Shown here: piece by piece, positions 12,103 to 24,954 of the stretch
Numbering within the stretch: the stretch's first letter is position 1
Layout of the letters: each line of letters opens with the position of its first letter
Origin: Sphagnum magellanicum
Taxonomy: Eukaryota > Streptophyta > Sphagnopsida > Sphagnales > Sphagnaceae
DNA: 64,000 nt
Reading direction: 5' to 3'
Assembly (NCBI GenBank): GCA_021904315.1
Contig: CM038924.1
Span: 558,001 to 622,000 of the forward strand
Program-made: the position numbers and the translations under genes
Notes under the pieces: model-generated
What the model was told of the DNA's origin: nothing
The model's database searches: none
The model's input: the letters and a program-made list of their open reading frames with translations, nothing else

Positions 12103-12296
12103 TAGTACCTTGGCCAATTCGACACTGAACTATTATGTTCAGAAATGTTGAAATTTTTCATAAATTATTTCTTCCAAATCAAAAAAATATTGTGAAGGAT
12201 AATCTTGAATATTTAGGAATAATCCATTTGTTGAAATGAATTTTTGAAAATTAATAAATTATTTGACGAACATGTGTCGAAATGGCCACGGTACTA
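12103..12296 (+). mobile_element. MITE family B, copy 1
   Basis: About 194 bp bounded by TAGTACCTTGGCCAATTCGA and, at the far end, the near-inverse TCGAAATGGCCACGGTACTA. The interior is AT-rich (CATTTGTTGAAATGAA, AATTATTTCTTCCAAA). A second copy with the same ends and interior lies at 16118-16310. Length, terminal inverted repeats and lack of coding mark a MITE. Confidence 0.75.
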
Positions 12297-12914
12297 CGAT
12301 ATTGGTCCAATCATTCGTTTAGACAGGTTCAATTGTTTTGGGCATGCAATTAAATGTTTTTCCAAAAGCTTGCAGCCGCCTTGTACCATTTTAGTCACAT
12401 GCTCAATTTCAATTGATTGTACAACATTAATGCTCCATAATTTCGAATCTACGTACGTTTGTATAGTGTATTGTGTACCTTCGACCATGTAGTTCCAATT
12501 TTAAACTGGGCTTCTCCTCATGCTCTGTGAGGATACAGCTTAAGATACCCCAGTGATTACAGTTGAGGCTGTCGCCAGAGTTATCAATACCCAAAAAAAC
12601 AAAAACTAGACCCTATTTTAAAATCAAACCAAGTTTGAAAATTTTCTTAATTTTTTTGAAAGATTTAAGAATTTGAAAATTTGTTCATCATCACACCAGG
12701 GATTCCATTGAACAAATTGTGTCAAATTTATAAAAGTAGCTAGACCCTCACTTTTGGTCCTCCTTTGTTTTTTCTTCTTTCTTTCCGTTTGTTCCAAAAA
12801 AGAAAAAAAGGTTCAAATAACTTGAATCTAATGGTACACTCAACACCAAGAACTAGACAGAACAATGTTGGTCAGGTACTTCTGAGATGTCAGCTCTATT
12901 AATGTAGGGTAAAG

Positions 12915-12967
12915 CCCTAGGGTGAGGGCATTCTCAAAATACCCTAGGGTGAAGGCATTCTCAAAAT
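12915..12967. repeat. Two-unit 27-bp tandem duplication
   Basis: CCCTAGGGTGAGGGCATTCT followed by CAAAATA occurs at 12915-12941, and again with one change at 12942-12967. No function is apparent. Confidence 0.7.
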
Positions 12968-13103
12968 AAAGGGCGTAGGACAAGGTGATAGCCAAGTCCG
13001 GCCCCACATTTTGGGAATGTCCCCCACCGATGGGTTTTACCTAAAACATGAGGCAAAAATTTTTATGAACCAAACCTATGTAGATCACGAGGTGTTGGAG
13101 TGG

Positions 13104-13205
13104 AAGGGATATTATGCCTACTTGTCAATAATGGGACGGTTCTTCCACCTACAAGTAGGCATAATTTCCCTCCCACAATTGAGGAGTAGGCATAATATCT
13201 CTCCC
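13104..13205. repeat. Hairpin-forming inverted repeat
   Basis: TTATGCCTACTTGT at 13112-13125 is perfectly complementary to ACAAGTAGGCATAA at 13151-13164, with a 25-nt loop. A second partner, GTAGGCATAATAT at 13186-13198, can pair with 13110-13122. This may be the remnant of a small palindromic element; transcription is unknown. Confidence 0.6.
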
Positions 13206-13460
13206 ATTTTTTACGAGGGAAATTGATGGATACAAGGTGACCTTCACATAAACTACAAATTTTCTCCAAGTGCTTTACGGTAGTACAGAAAGTGCCTCTT
13301 CACTTGGCTTTGGTGTGTGTTGGGTTACCCATTTGGATGTTGGCTTTACAAAACTTAGTCACATTATGACATTAGAAATAATTTAAATGAATTCTGGGAG
13401 TGTTACCATGGTATATCAGCTGGTGTGAGCTGGATTTGTTTTAACTTCTACATGTTTTCA

Positions 13461-13819
13461 TTATGTAACATTTAAAGCACCTTTTTCATCAATAGGTACT
13501 CCTAACATATCATTCACACGACCTAGCAAGGCCTTTCTTACAGAAACATCCACAGTAAATTCAGTGCGTTTGACAATATCTCCCTCTTTGATGGCAATAT
13601 CATTATCAAATATAACAATTACTATGTTCTTATTTTCGAAATTTAAAGCCATTCCTTTTGCAACCCTTGCAAATTCAACCATTTTTCTAGCTTGAATCTT
13701 GTTAATTCATAACGTGCAATTCCATCTCCAACTGAGAGCACTCCACCGATCTCATCTACTTGCAATTTAGTGTAATAATTGATAATTATATATTTAAATA
13801 ATGTAGATAATCTTGATCC
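13461..13819 (-). pseudogene. atp1: Mitochondrial atp1 fragment inserted in nuclear DNA (NUMT)
   Basis: Reading the - strand, ..NYYTKLQVDEIG..LSVGDGIAR, then (after small indels near 13690-13715) [30 protein letters not shown] and KALLGRV.D.LGVPID.KGAL match the N-terminal 110 or so residues of the alpha subunit of mitochondrial ATP synthase. They fit this better than plastid atpA, which has a different N-terminus. The fragment lacks the rest of the gene, has a shifted frame after GIAR and sits in AT-rich non-coding DNA. It is therefore read as a decayed organelle-to-nucleus insertion. The second segment remains open for 73 codons, so the insertion may not be very old. Confidence 0.85.
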
Positions 13820-14285
13820 TACCAATTTATTTTCAATCAATTTGTTCGTAAAGTAATCAAACTTTCTACCAATAAATTGAACAATTTCACAATCTAAACC
13901 TTTAAATTGTGCCCAATTTATCATTGAAGATGATAAATTGGGATGGGGAAGGCGGAGAAGATTTGACGAAGTTTCTTAAAGCCAATAAAGCAAAGAGAGA
14001 AAAAAATAAAATAATTTATGTTCATACATGATACATGAAACACTCCAAAACATGGAGGTTGTTATATAAACTGCTGTGATATGTATGTCTATTTGAAGAA
14101 CATTTGAATACTCCTAGTTTTACCCAGTGTCCAAATTGAAAAGATTTTAATACTAGTACCCAGCTCATATGATAGATATACCTGCCAACACTGGTACTAC
14201 AGTGGGTAGGGGGTTCACTCAAGCCTTGGGTTGTCAGCTATTGCAAGACTCTTCTTATTTTAATCCTTGGCATGTCTAAATAGTA

Positions 14286-14531
14286 TACCCTAGCCCAGGG
14301 TCAGTTTCCACATTGACAAAACCAACAATCATATATTTTCAAAAATTAATTTTCTAATTATATTATTTTCCATCATCTATTATAGTATTGTGATATGAGT
14401 AATGAAATTATTCAGATTGTAGCCTATGATAATTAGGATGATTTTCAACATGTTAACTTCATATTTCCACAAAATTTCATTTCACTGTTCTGAGGATTAT
14501 TTAATGGCGAAACTGACCTCAGGGTACAGTA
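14286..14531 (+). mobile_element. MITE family A, copy 1
   Basis: About 246 bp starting TACCCTAGCCCAGGGTCAGT and ending AAACTGACCTCAGGGTACAG plus TA, which are imperfect terminal inverted repeats. The interior has the family landmarks TATTGTGATATGAGT, GAAATTATTCAGA, GATTTTCAACATGTTAACTT and TTCTGAGGATTATTTAATG. TA at both borders would fit a Tc1/mariner (Stowaway-like) MITE. Three more copies lie at 21.8-23.3 kb. Confidence 0.8.
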
Positions 14532-16117
14532 ATTATCTTCAGAGGTCATCTCATTTAAGAATATTTTCAGCTTAAGATTTAAATTTTGGAGATCACTAGA
14601 GGATCCATTGGCACTACCTTAACCATCCTCCATCTCTACCTAGTTCAGAATGAATGTCACAAGGGCTTAAGGTATTTTTTGAGTTCCTCCCATCCTTCCT
14701 CACATAGTTTTACAAAAATAATTTGAGAAAGAAAGAAAAGGAATTCCTTAGGATTTAGCCTTTTTCCCTTGTATATAGATATTATTATATTACTTGCTTA
14801 ATGGGAGAAGTACTGCTTGGACTTGTAATGTTTGGGCCTCCCAAAACAACCCCTTTTTCCTCCTTTTGTATGTCTGTGATTCATCGTTGGTTGGTGTTAC
14901 TTCAGCATTTTCTTTCTCCTAAAGTTTTTCTATGATTTGACGGCATTTTAAATCACAAACCACTGAAACATTTCACATGTGCCTTAGAGAAAACTTTAGG
15001 GTTATGTGGTTTAGGGTTTCCATGGGCAGGTTCAAAGGAGAAGATACTTCTTAACCAATAGACACCCTATTATTCACTTTTTTTTTCCAATTTAGATCGA
15101 TTACAAAGTTGTTGATCATTATCCATCTTTTAGTGAATAATACACTTGCAAAAAATAAACTCGTTTGATCCCCAATTTAAAACACAGGGGTAAATACTAA
15201 ATTTTTCGATAATCATGATGAATGGGCTGCGCAAGGATGATTTAAGAGAAATAAACTTTAAAATACTCTTTTGAATTAAAACCTTTGTCCATTGAACCCA
15301 CATGAACCATGGAAAAAATTTACTCTTAATTCTTTATGTTGTACCTCTGGTCAGATGGTAATGGAGAAGCGCAGTCTCCACAACTCGCCGATCATGTGAA
15401 ACGTGCTTTTAAATGTAATAGAGTTATCTGTAAAGACAAGCCCTGTTGGGCCTGAGTCTTGTACGACCGGTTTTCAGAGGCTATAGGAAGTGCAGTTTCT
15501 GCTTAGTAGGTTGACTTGTTTGGTTCCTTGTTCCTTCCTCAAACCATGTGAAACATGAAACTTTCAGGCTTTCATTCATGATGTACATTCTAGTCAGGGC
15601 ACCAAGTGCAGTTTGAGCTATCATTGTGTCGGGGCTTGGTGTATTCAATTAACACAACATTTATCTACCTTGTCACTTGCATGAATTGGTTGTGGGGTTG
15701 CATTCAAAGTGATTTTTTTTCTGTTCTTTTTTCTTTGTGATAAGCCTCTTTCATTGGCCCATCACCAAAACCAACACTCACACCATGAATATTCTGAAAA
15801 AGAAAATACAATGTATTCTGTCCCTTTTGTCTAGGTATGTAAGTTTGAAAAAGCATAAATTTAGACAAAGGATATGGTATAAAGTGTGGCAGCGTTCAGA
15901 ATAACTTGGGAAACACATCAGAACTTGGGGAACGCATTCAAAGTGTCATTGGGGACCTGGTGGGAACACAATGAGAAGATAATGGGAGCCCGGCCCACCC
16001 CTCCCCCCAGAGAAAATAATTGAGCCTTCCTGGGTGCATGTTGAGCTGTCTCATTGGCTGCCTGAAATTTATATTTGTAAAACTGTTTGTTACCATTTTC
16101 AGCTTGGGCTAATACCC
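14532..16117. other. Gene-poor stretch
   Basis: No exon is supported. The 24-bp stretch ATTCATGATGTACATTCTAG+TCAG at 15574-15597 recurs exactly at 16479-16502, each followed by a CAAGTGCAGTTT segment. This indicates a local duplication of unknown type. Confidence 0.45.
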
Positions 16118-16310
16118 TAGTACCTTGGCCAATTCGACACTAATTATATTGTTTTTTAAAATGTTGAAATTTTCAAAAATTATTTCTTCCAAATAAAAGA
16201 ATATTTTGAAGGATAATAGTGAATATTTAAGAATATTTCATTTGTTGAAATGAAGTTTTCAAAATTAATTAATTATTCGACAGACATGTGTTGAAATGGC
16301 CAAGGTACTA
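16118..16310 (+). mobile_element. MITE family B, copy 2
   Basis: Same ends as the copy at 12103-12296 (TAGTACCTTGGCCAATTCGA at the start, GAAATGGCCAAGGTACTA at the end) and the same AT-rich interior in the same orientation. The two copies differ by point changes and small indels. Confidence 0.75.
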
Positions 16311-17869
16311 TGGTACCCCTTCCTAAGAGGATGGCTGCTCATATGCAAAATATCAAGCTCAACTCATGACGTACCACCTGGTCACAGCTGGGTAACCAAT
16401 TGCAGTTCAAGAAGCTACCACCTGGTGGCTTTTGTGTCATCAGGCCGACAAAAAAAACATGCAAAATTTTGAAGCTTAATTCATGATGTACATTCTAGTC
16501 AGAATCGTAAGCAGCAAGTGCAGTTTCAACTAGGTGTAAAGCAGTTTGCTTGCTGTATTCAAGGACCCAATTCAGAGAACCGCATAACTACAAAGCTTAA
16601 TTCACAACGTACACAATTTTGAAAGTCTCAACTACCATTATTTCTCGGTGTCTTCAAATCGGCCTTTTTTCCTTTCATTTCTGCATCAGTGTATAGGTGG
16701 CAAAACAACTCAGAGACCAGATTCACATCTGACAAAAAACAGAGAAGTGTTGGAGAAAAAAATGGCTATTGCCATTATAATCCGAGAGCACTTGAGCGAT
16801 TCAACAAACGCGCACGAAGTTCAGTCTGGCAACAATGCCATCTTGTTGCCATAAGCTGTATCTAACTGATTTGACCATTATAGCTTCAACTCCATTGCTT
16901 TTTGGTTACATAGATTATTTCTCTCCTAAAAATCTGGCGAATGGCAAAAGTTGTCTAACAATCCTCCAAACACAGCCAACTATTCACCTCCAAAACTGCA
17001 ATGGAAATGAGGGGGTGCAAAAAGGCAACAAAAAGGTTCAAAGTTCAAGCATATAGGCCTTGACCATGGGCTGATTGAACTTGAGAACTTGAAAACTTGA
17101 GACGACATTTCATATGTAGCCTATTATGGAAAATTAGAACCTTGCCATATGAAAGTTGCTTTAGGCAGCAATAAAAATTCATAAACCTTCCCATATGGAG
17201 GTTGTTTAAAGCAAAAAGTAATAAACATACTTACTTTGTTGGCTTCAGTAATCGCACATGATGCCTCTGCCATAATTTGCCATACCTATAAACAATTTCA
17301 AATGGAATTATAAAAATAAGAAAGTATGAATAATTTACTTTTGCATTCAGGTTTCTCTAGTTGCAATACATGTATAAAGATAGCTTGTGTAACTAATAGC
17401 ATAATATCACATGTATTTGGGCGAATTGCACCTCAATGTGCCCACTTTTTTCCACCATTCAGAACAAAAGCAATATGTTCAATTGAATCAATGTTGTAAT
17501 TTGTCACTCATTTTGTGTGGATTTATGGATGATCACATTGTAATAACTTTTAAAAGGATCATAACTCATCACTATTGAAAGTGGAATTGCTATCATAGTA
17601 CAAAGTATATAACTAACCCTAGCAAACCTTCCATGCAATAATAAAATCACATATGAAAATGCATAGTCTCCATCAATGGAAAGAGACACACAAGCTACAA
17701 CAATAAGTGTATATTAGTGAGAAGGCCCAAGTTTGCTTGTCACAAAACATAACACAAAGTCAAATTTTGATTTTGATTCCTTACTAAATTTAATGCAAAT
17801 CTCTTATATTAAAAAAAATAATAGCATTGTAAGCCTTACCTTTCCCACTTCAATAATTTAAGTTGTTGC

Positions 17870-18545
17870 TTGCAGATAAAGGATATTATTCTGCCATGGT
17901 CTTTTATAGAAATTATAACATAAACATCTATTTAGTCTTCACAAATGTTTTTTTAAAAAATTCATTCGTCTCCATGATTTGAACAAATTTCTAAAACTTC
18001 AATTGTTGTTTTAATGAGGGACTAAAACATCCATACATGTTAAGCATGAATGACTCCATCCTTGCAATGAATATCAAATCACTTGAAGATTGGACTAGCA
18101 AGTTAATTCTATGATCAACACAATGAACACCCATTGAAAATGGTGCCCATAAATCTTTGATTTGCTTTGTCATTCTTATTTTCCCCTTAAAAGACATTCA
18201 TTCCATTTGTTCCAAAGCATAAAAGATTTTTGGAAAGATCTTCCTTGATCAACCCCCACCTTTCAGCAAAGTATTCATGATTATTTTAATTAAGTTGTTA
18301 GACCCAAATCCATCAACAATTATGCCAACACAAACTAAAATAGGCCATTTGGTCCAATCACTAACCACATAGGCATGAATGTAGATTTAAAACCCATTGT
18401 CAATTATTGTAAGTTCGTCACATGAACAAGCAATCAATTGAACTCCTTAGATGGCTATGATAGTGGCAATTTGTACTTGATCATACATGAATTTGGTAAG
18501 GATTTAACCAACTCCATCATACCAATGCATGGTTAGATTGTTTGG
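17870..18545 (-). pseudogene. Decayed hAT-like transposase remnant
   Basis: On the - strand I can follow, across frame changes, QLIACSCDELTIID, HAYVVSDWTKWPIL, IVDG...NNLIKIIMNTLL, MGVHCVDHRINLLVQ and FMLNMYGCFSPSLKQQLKF, then KTK-stop-MFML. This order matches the catalytic part of the plant hAT-like/DUF4371-type transposase families, including the His-Cys-x2-His-Arg-x-Asn-Leu block. The tryptophan expected after KT(K/R) is replaced by TAG, and there are further stops and shifts. No zinc-finger N-terminus, dimerisation C-terminus or terminal repeats were located. Confidence 0.65.
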
Positions 18546-21500
18546 GACCTACAAGCTCACAAACAATTCATACAAAAACTTCTATTCCAACATTTGATGA
18601 CCATGTGCAAGAACATATAAATAAAGTTTTCATCTAAACCACTTTCCAATTTGCCTCACCTACAAGGTAATGCATTTATTCCAAAACCAATTTTGATGTT
18701 TGGTAGTGATACAACTTCATATTTTTCAAGTGTACATAGTCTTTAACAATGTATTCTCCCCCTTTTTCACTTTAAAATGTGATAAATCTTGCACTACAAT
18801 ATTATGCCCCTAATGTTTTGTTAAGGTACCCCATTAGCAACTTGCAATCTCTTCTTTATTTTCAATAAAAGAACAAACCTTGCATTTCACAATGTGGGTA
18901 AACCCACCATCTTTGCCACCAAAACCTTTTGCCCATGGCAATTTGGTCATCCATTCAATTTGGAACCTTCATGTAATATCATATGATTTTTTGGCTTCTT
19001 CAAAAGCAAGTCACATCAATGTGGGTTAGATTGTGATTTAGATAACTCCACAATCTACGTAGGTTAAAATGATTTAGGAAGGACTTTCGGAAAAATTAGG
19101 CACATCAGAAATAATTGGAAGTGTTTACACATTTACATTTAATGCACAACCAATCACTAGATCAATAGGTATGGATTCAAGAAAAGGAGGCCATGTTCCG
19201 TTGAGTGGTGATTTGGGCCCATTATTAGAACTATAAGAAGGAGGAAATATGGTGAAATCTAACACATGGTGTAAAAGAGTGGTGAGCACAAGGTTTTTAG
19301 AAGAATTGAAATATTTGAAGATGGGTGAAAAATAAGACAATGTGTTGAAAAATAATGTAGCAAAGAACAAAATGTTCATAATAACTTGCAAACACAAGAG
19401 TTACAAACCTAATTTGCTAATAATTAAAAACATTGTACATTGTAAATTCGTGAAGAACAGTCAAGAAAATGAAAAAACAAAAGGACACAAATTTGGAGTT
19501 GCAAAGTTAATCACTTAATCATCAACAAACTAGAAAACAAAATATTATAGATTGGAGAGCATAATGCTATAGATTAAAATAGATTTAACCTGCTAGACAA
19601 CAATGCAACAAGGAACAAAATGTGCATAGTAAGTCGTAAACACAAAGGAGTTGTAGATTTAATATGTTAATCACTAAGAACATAAAAAGTTGTAGGTTTA
19701 GGAAGAGCAATCAATCAAATGAAGAAACAAAAAATGGACGCAAACTTGGAATTGCAAACTTAATCATTTGATCACTAAAAAGTTGAAAAACATGTTGTTA
19801 TAAATTAGAGAACAAAATGTTATAAATTGGTTACCAATAACTTGATGCAATAACTAAATGTTAATGTTTCAAGAGCTAGTAGGATTAGGATTCAAGAGAT
19901 GATCATTTGATGTTGCGACCTCTAGTTAAGAATGCACCATCATCTTCCAAATTGCATGACTTTGTTGTGCAATCTCCATTGCACAACTTTTCAAAGTTGA
20001 AATGACCATTCGCATTAACTTCCATAGTTCCACATACACAACACTTAAAAATAAAGATACAAACATAGGGTGAAGGCACATTAACCCCTTCAAAAATTGT
20101 AGTCACAAATATAATATTTCTATGATTAATTTTTTTGGTAATGTATGGACATCACATTTTAGATTATTTTTCCTTATTTTAAATATATTTTATTAGCTTT
20201 AAACTAAATCTAATCAAATATTTTTTAAATCCAATAAAATTGAAGAACTTGACTATATAAAATATATTTGTGACAAAATAATATTTACCATAGAGTTTGA
20301 AAAACTACATATATACTTCAAAACTAAAGTTATACATGGAACTCTTGGGTAAATTATGGTGTATGATATTGATATACATTAATTAAATTTAGAATGATTA
20401 AAAAGTTTAAATTTTGTGGATGAATTTTTCATTCAAGAAATGTGTTTTTTTATTTGTTTAGCAATAAATGCAAAAATATATAAAAATTTAAGGAAAAAAC
20501 CACCATCTTATCAAAGAGGAGGAGATTTTGTAAATGGGCATTTTTTAGTTTTCTTTTGTTTGGTAATGTTTTATGAATCCCAAAAATGAGGCCTTATGGT
20601 CATTGAAAAAATATAAGTTATATAATATTCTATATACATTGACTTTATTCAATCCTCTTCATTTAATTGTTGAGTGAAAATTATTTTAGCTCAAAGTGAA
20701 CTTTGAGTTTCAAAACATTGTCATGCAAATTTTAAAGTTTTTTGTTTATGTTTAGGAAGCTAAAGAATGTCATCAAGATTTCAACTTACTGTGTACCATG
20801 ATATTTGTTGTACTTCATTTTTTTAATGAAAACTTGTGACTCACCTTTAGTGTGCTTTCACCCCATAACCACTCAATGGCAAAAGAAACTCCCTTGCAAG
20901 AGAAGATGATAGGAATGGTTGCTTCTATTTTCAAGATATGCACAAATGATGCATAGAAGGCCAACCACAAACATACCAACAAGTTGTAAACATCAAGGAG
21001 TTGATTATGACAATTTGCAATTGAACACCCATGAAGACTCTAGCAAAATCTATGCACTCTCCATTGGAAATGGCAACAATGGGAGTTTGAACTTGAACAC
21101 AACAATGGCACCTAAAAGGAAATCCCAAAATCAAACAAGTGAAAATAATCTCCATATCTTCAAGCAATGGGACAATGGCTCAGGGTTTAGGATTTTACTG
21201 CAAGGACATGCATCCTAACAATATGGATGGAAGTTGTTGATGCTAATTGGCACCAATCAATTTCATCCATTATTTTTATGGCGAACGACACAAAAAGATG
21301 TCTATTGGTCTCATCACACATGCCTTGCTGGGGACGAAATCTGGCCACAAATCACCTTTAAAAAAAAAGCTTGCTTCAAACCCACATGCAATAAAACTCA
21401 AGCTTAAAATTTCATGTTGTACACATCCAGGCTGAGAGTGGAAGGAACTGAAGAAGCTGCAACTTATTAGGGGTAGCACACCTGATAACCAATCCCCATG

Positions 21501-21839
21501 ACTTATTTGTGTTGGCAAATAGTGTTGCATTAATATGCATGCTGTGATTTGCTTTCTGAGAAAGGTAGAATGATCTGCATAGCATATGAAGAAGAAGAAT
21601 GCAATACTTATAGCAATCATGTGATCATTTTATGTCACTCTAGGACATCTGGTATGCAATGTAGCAACCTGTATATATTTTGTCTTAGCCATTTTGTATC
21701 AAACAAACGGCAGAAGTGGTTGTGAGCTGTGACGAGTGGTGTATGATTCCTGCTCTTGGAAGAGGAACCTTTCAGTCCAGTTTCCACTAGTTTAAAAAAT
21801 TATCACAAAGCTCCAAGTTCTAGTTCTAGTTGACTAGCT
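18546..21839. other. AT-rich gene-poor DNA
   Basis: No exon, RNA gene or recognisable transposon terminus. Short open frames here (for example 20919-21218 +) have no features of known proteins and fit chance. Confidence 0.45.
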
Positions 21840-22100
21840 TACCCTAAGGTCAGTTTGGTCATTAACTAACCCTCAAAATAGTGAACTGAAATTTTGTGAA
21901 AAATATGAAGTTGACATGTTGAAAATTATCATAATTATCATAGACTACACTCTGAATAATTTCACAACTCATATCACAATATTATAGTAGATGACAGAAA
22001 TAATAATAATAATTTCAAAAGTAGAAAAAAAATTCCTTTTTTGAGAAATAATAATTATTTGTTTTTGTCAATGTGGAAACTGACCCTAGGCTATGGGATA
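21840..22100 (-). mobile_element. MITE family A, copy 2
   Basis: Inverse orientation relative to copy 1: begins TACCCTAAGGTCAGTTTGGT and ends GAAACTGACCCTAGGCTATG followed by GGATA. The interior keeps GAAGTTGACATGTTGAAAAT, CTGAATAATTTCAC and ATATCACAATATTATAGTAG. It contains an AATAATAATAATAA expansion. Confidence 0.8.
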
Positions 22101-22410
22101 TAAATTTGAACAGGGTTTTTTATATTTTAAAATTTTCTCTTTGCAATGAACTTGTCCTTTGTATCACAAAAAGGAAAAAAAAAAAAAAAAAAACCAGGTC
22201 TTTAGTATTCGTATTTCCCTGAGCTCAATTTAATAACTAATTGGGTAAAGCTAAATATTACCTCCGAGTTCAAATTCAATGACTAATGGGTCATACTAAA
22301 TATAACATATGAGTTCAATTTAATGACTAGTGAGTAAGGCTAGATATTAGCTCTGAGGTCCATTCAAGGATCCTTTCTGATTCCTTAGGTTAAGCTAGGT
22401 AATTACCTAT

Positions 22411-22672
22411 TACCTTACCCTAAGGTCAATTTCGTCACTAAAAAATCCTCAAAATAGTGAAATGAAAATTTGTGAAAATAAGAAGTTGACACGTTGAAAA
22501 TCATCATAATTATCATAGTAGGCTGCATTCTGAATAATTTCACTAGTCATATCACAATACTATACTAGATAATGGGAAAAAAATGTAATTTCAAATTTTT
22601 TTTAAAAATTCATTTTTTGAAAAAAAAATTTAATCGTTTTGTAAATGTGAAAACTGATCCTAGGCTATGGTA
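22411..22672 (-). mobile_element. MITE family A, copy 3
   Basis: Begins TACCTTACCCTAAGGTCAAT and ends AAAACTGATCCTAGGCTATG plus GTA, with the same interior landmarks and orientation as copy 2, 311 bp away. TA flanks are compatible with a target-site duplication. Confidence 0.8.
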
Positions 22673-23006
22673 TAGTCAACTAAGCTATAGTAAATTTTTG
22701 CCATGCTTTTAATTGGTCATTGAAAACCATGGGGACACAATTTGGTTGAATAAAGGTACCTTGGGGAAAGTGCTCACAATTGAGTTGCCCTTTCCCCCAC
22801 CCCGCCCAACAATGATGGTTAGTTAGTACCTCTGCAAGGGAGACTGCAACAATGAAGCGCATGTGGGTAAGTACTTCCTTGAAACCTTAGTTGGACGCTG
22901 GGCAATCATGTTGCTCTCATTATAGCAGTTATCAAGTCACTAGTCACTACCTCTCTGAAAAATTTGCAATAGGAAGCAGAATTGGTTCTGGGTTCATTTC
23001 ATCAAA

Positions 23007-23268
23007 TACCGTAGCCTAGGGTCAGTTTTCACATTAACGAACCGAATAATTATTTTTGATCAAAAAATGAATTCGTTTTAAAATTTTAAAATTATATATT
23101 TTTTCATCATCTACTATAATATTGTGATATGAACAGTGGAATTATTCAGAGTGTAGCCTAGTGATAATTATGATGATTTTTCAACATGTCAACTTGATAT
23201 TTTTTGCAAATTTTCATTTTACCATTTTGAGGATTATTTAATGACAAAACTGACCTTAGGGTAAGGTA
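23007..23268 (+). mobile_element. MITE family A, copy 4
   Basis: Begins TACCGTAGCCTAGGGTCAGT and ends AAACTGACCTTAGGGTAAGG plus TA, in the orientation of copy 1. Interior TATTGTGATATGAACAG, GGAATTATTCAGAGTGTAGC and TTTTCAACATGTCAACTTGA are conserved. The clearest copy for defining the terminal repeat. Confidence 0.82.
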
Positions 23269-24954
23269 GCCATGTACATAACTATATTATGAACAACCAA
23301 TAATACCGTTCCTATGACTCATGTTCTTCACTAATTACTTTCTAAGTAGGCCAGTTGAAAAATACAAATAAATTATCAATAAGTTTGTCAAAGTTCCTAA
23401 GAATTGAACTCAAGACCTACTTAATATATGCAAAACTTCAATGCATGAAGATATCAAGATAACTCTAAAACTTACATTTGGACCAATTTTTTTCTTTTCA
23501 TATTTGTCATGTTGAAATTTTAGCGAATTTGGCCCCAAAATTTTGCAAATTGGTCTAAATTACACTAGAAAAACATATTTATCCAAAATTTCCCAGATTT
23601 TCTTGTCGAAAAAAAGAGAAAATTTGCTTTAGAAAAAAAACATCTGGACACAGCAAACTTCCTAATGAGTCTTCAAATTTTCAAATAGTCAGATTGGGGC
23701 TGCCAGACTCCTTATTTCAAAAATTTAATTATTTCAAAAAATCTTGTGAAACATGAGTCACACGTACAGTAGTAGATATTTTCAATTTCTCTGTAGTAGT
23801 TGTTGATGTAGTCAATTCAATTACAAAAAACAAATTTGGAAGGAAAAATTATTTGGGTGACTAGTTCAGACTTCAACCCAACAGCACAAGCTACAATAGT
23901 ACTAGTGAATTTGATGATTGTGCAATGTGTGCATATATAACGTGCTCAAGTGTCACTAGTAATGAGATTGTGTGATTGGGAAGGTTATTTTGTTTAAAGA
24001 AAAAAAAATCTTACTTTGCAATTATGTCATTTTAAGGCCAACTACTCAAAGAAAAACATTTTAAGATAGAGTAGATGGAAAGAAAAAGGGAAATGCAAGT
24101 GGGGTCAAAAGAAAAGATTATTACCAACACATTAATTAAAAATTCAATAATGCTTTTTTTTCCCTTCATCTTCTAAGGACACATCACACTTTTCACTTGG
24201 CATATATTTTTAGCTCCTTACCATAGAGTCTACCAATGGACCAATAATTCTCTTTAAACACACCATGTTCCCATTTAAAGAGGTTTTTCCACCTATTTTC
24301 CCTTACAATTTTCTAATTTTGAAACAAACAATATTATTGTTTTCCTAAAAGAATTGGATTACTAGAATTTGGAATAATGGTGATTAGGGGTGGAGCTCTA
24401 GCATTAGACTTTGTCATGGTGAACTCCACATAAATATGAAAAATGAAATACAGTCCTCTTGCCATGAAACTAGATTTATTGTTCAAATAGATTGGTCCAT
24501 GGGGCATATTCACAATCAAGGTATTCAAAAAAATGGTCTAACAGAAAAATTAAGGACTTAAAAAAATTATTTTGAATCTTTATTACATTTACTATTTCAT
24601 GATTATAAGGGATTGGTGTATTACTATAACATACATGATGTCATATTAATCTATTAAAAAAATCTTTAATTTTTAAAAATATAATATAGATGTTTTTTTG
24701 AGTCCTTTTAAGTAATTTGAATATTTATTTTAACTATGATTTTCATCTTAAAGGAATCAAAAGAAATGTATTAAACAATGCAATTGATTTAAATTTTCTT
24801 TTCTAGATAAGTAATGCATAAATCTATGTTTGACAATGTTCATATAATGCATGTGATTAAATAATATATGATATAAAATTTTTAAAAGTTATAAAATCCA
24901 TTTTGAAAGGGCAACAAGGAAAATGATTTTTTTTTTTTCATTTGGTTGATGTTT
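23269..24954. other. AT-rich gene-poor DNA
   Basis: Nothing beyond A/T tracts and short chance open frames is visible. Confidence 0.45.
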
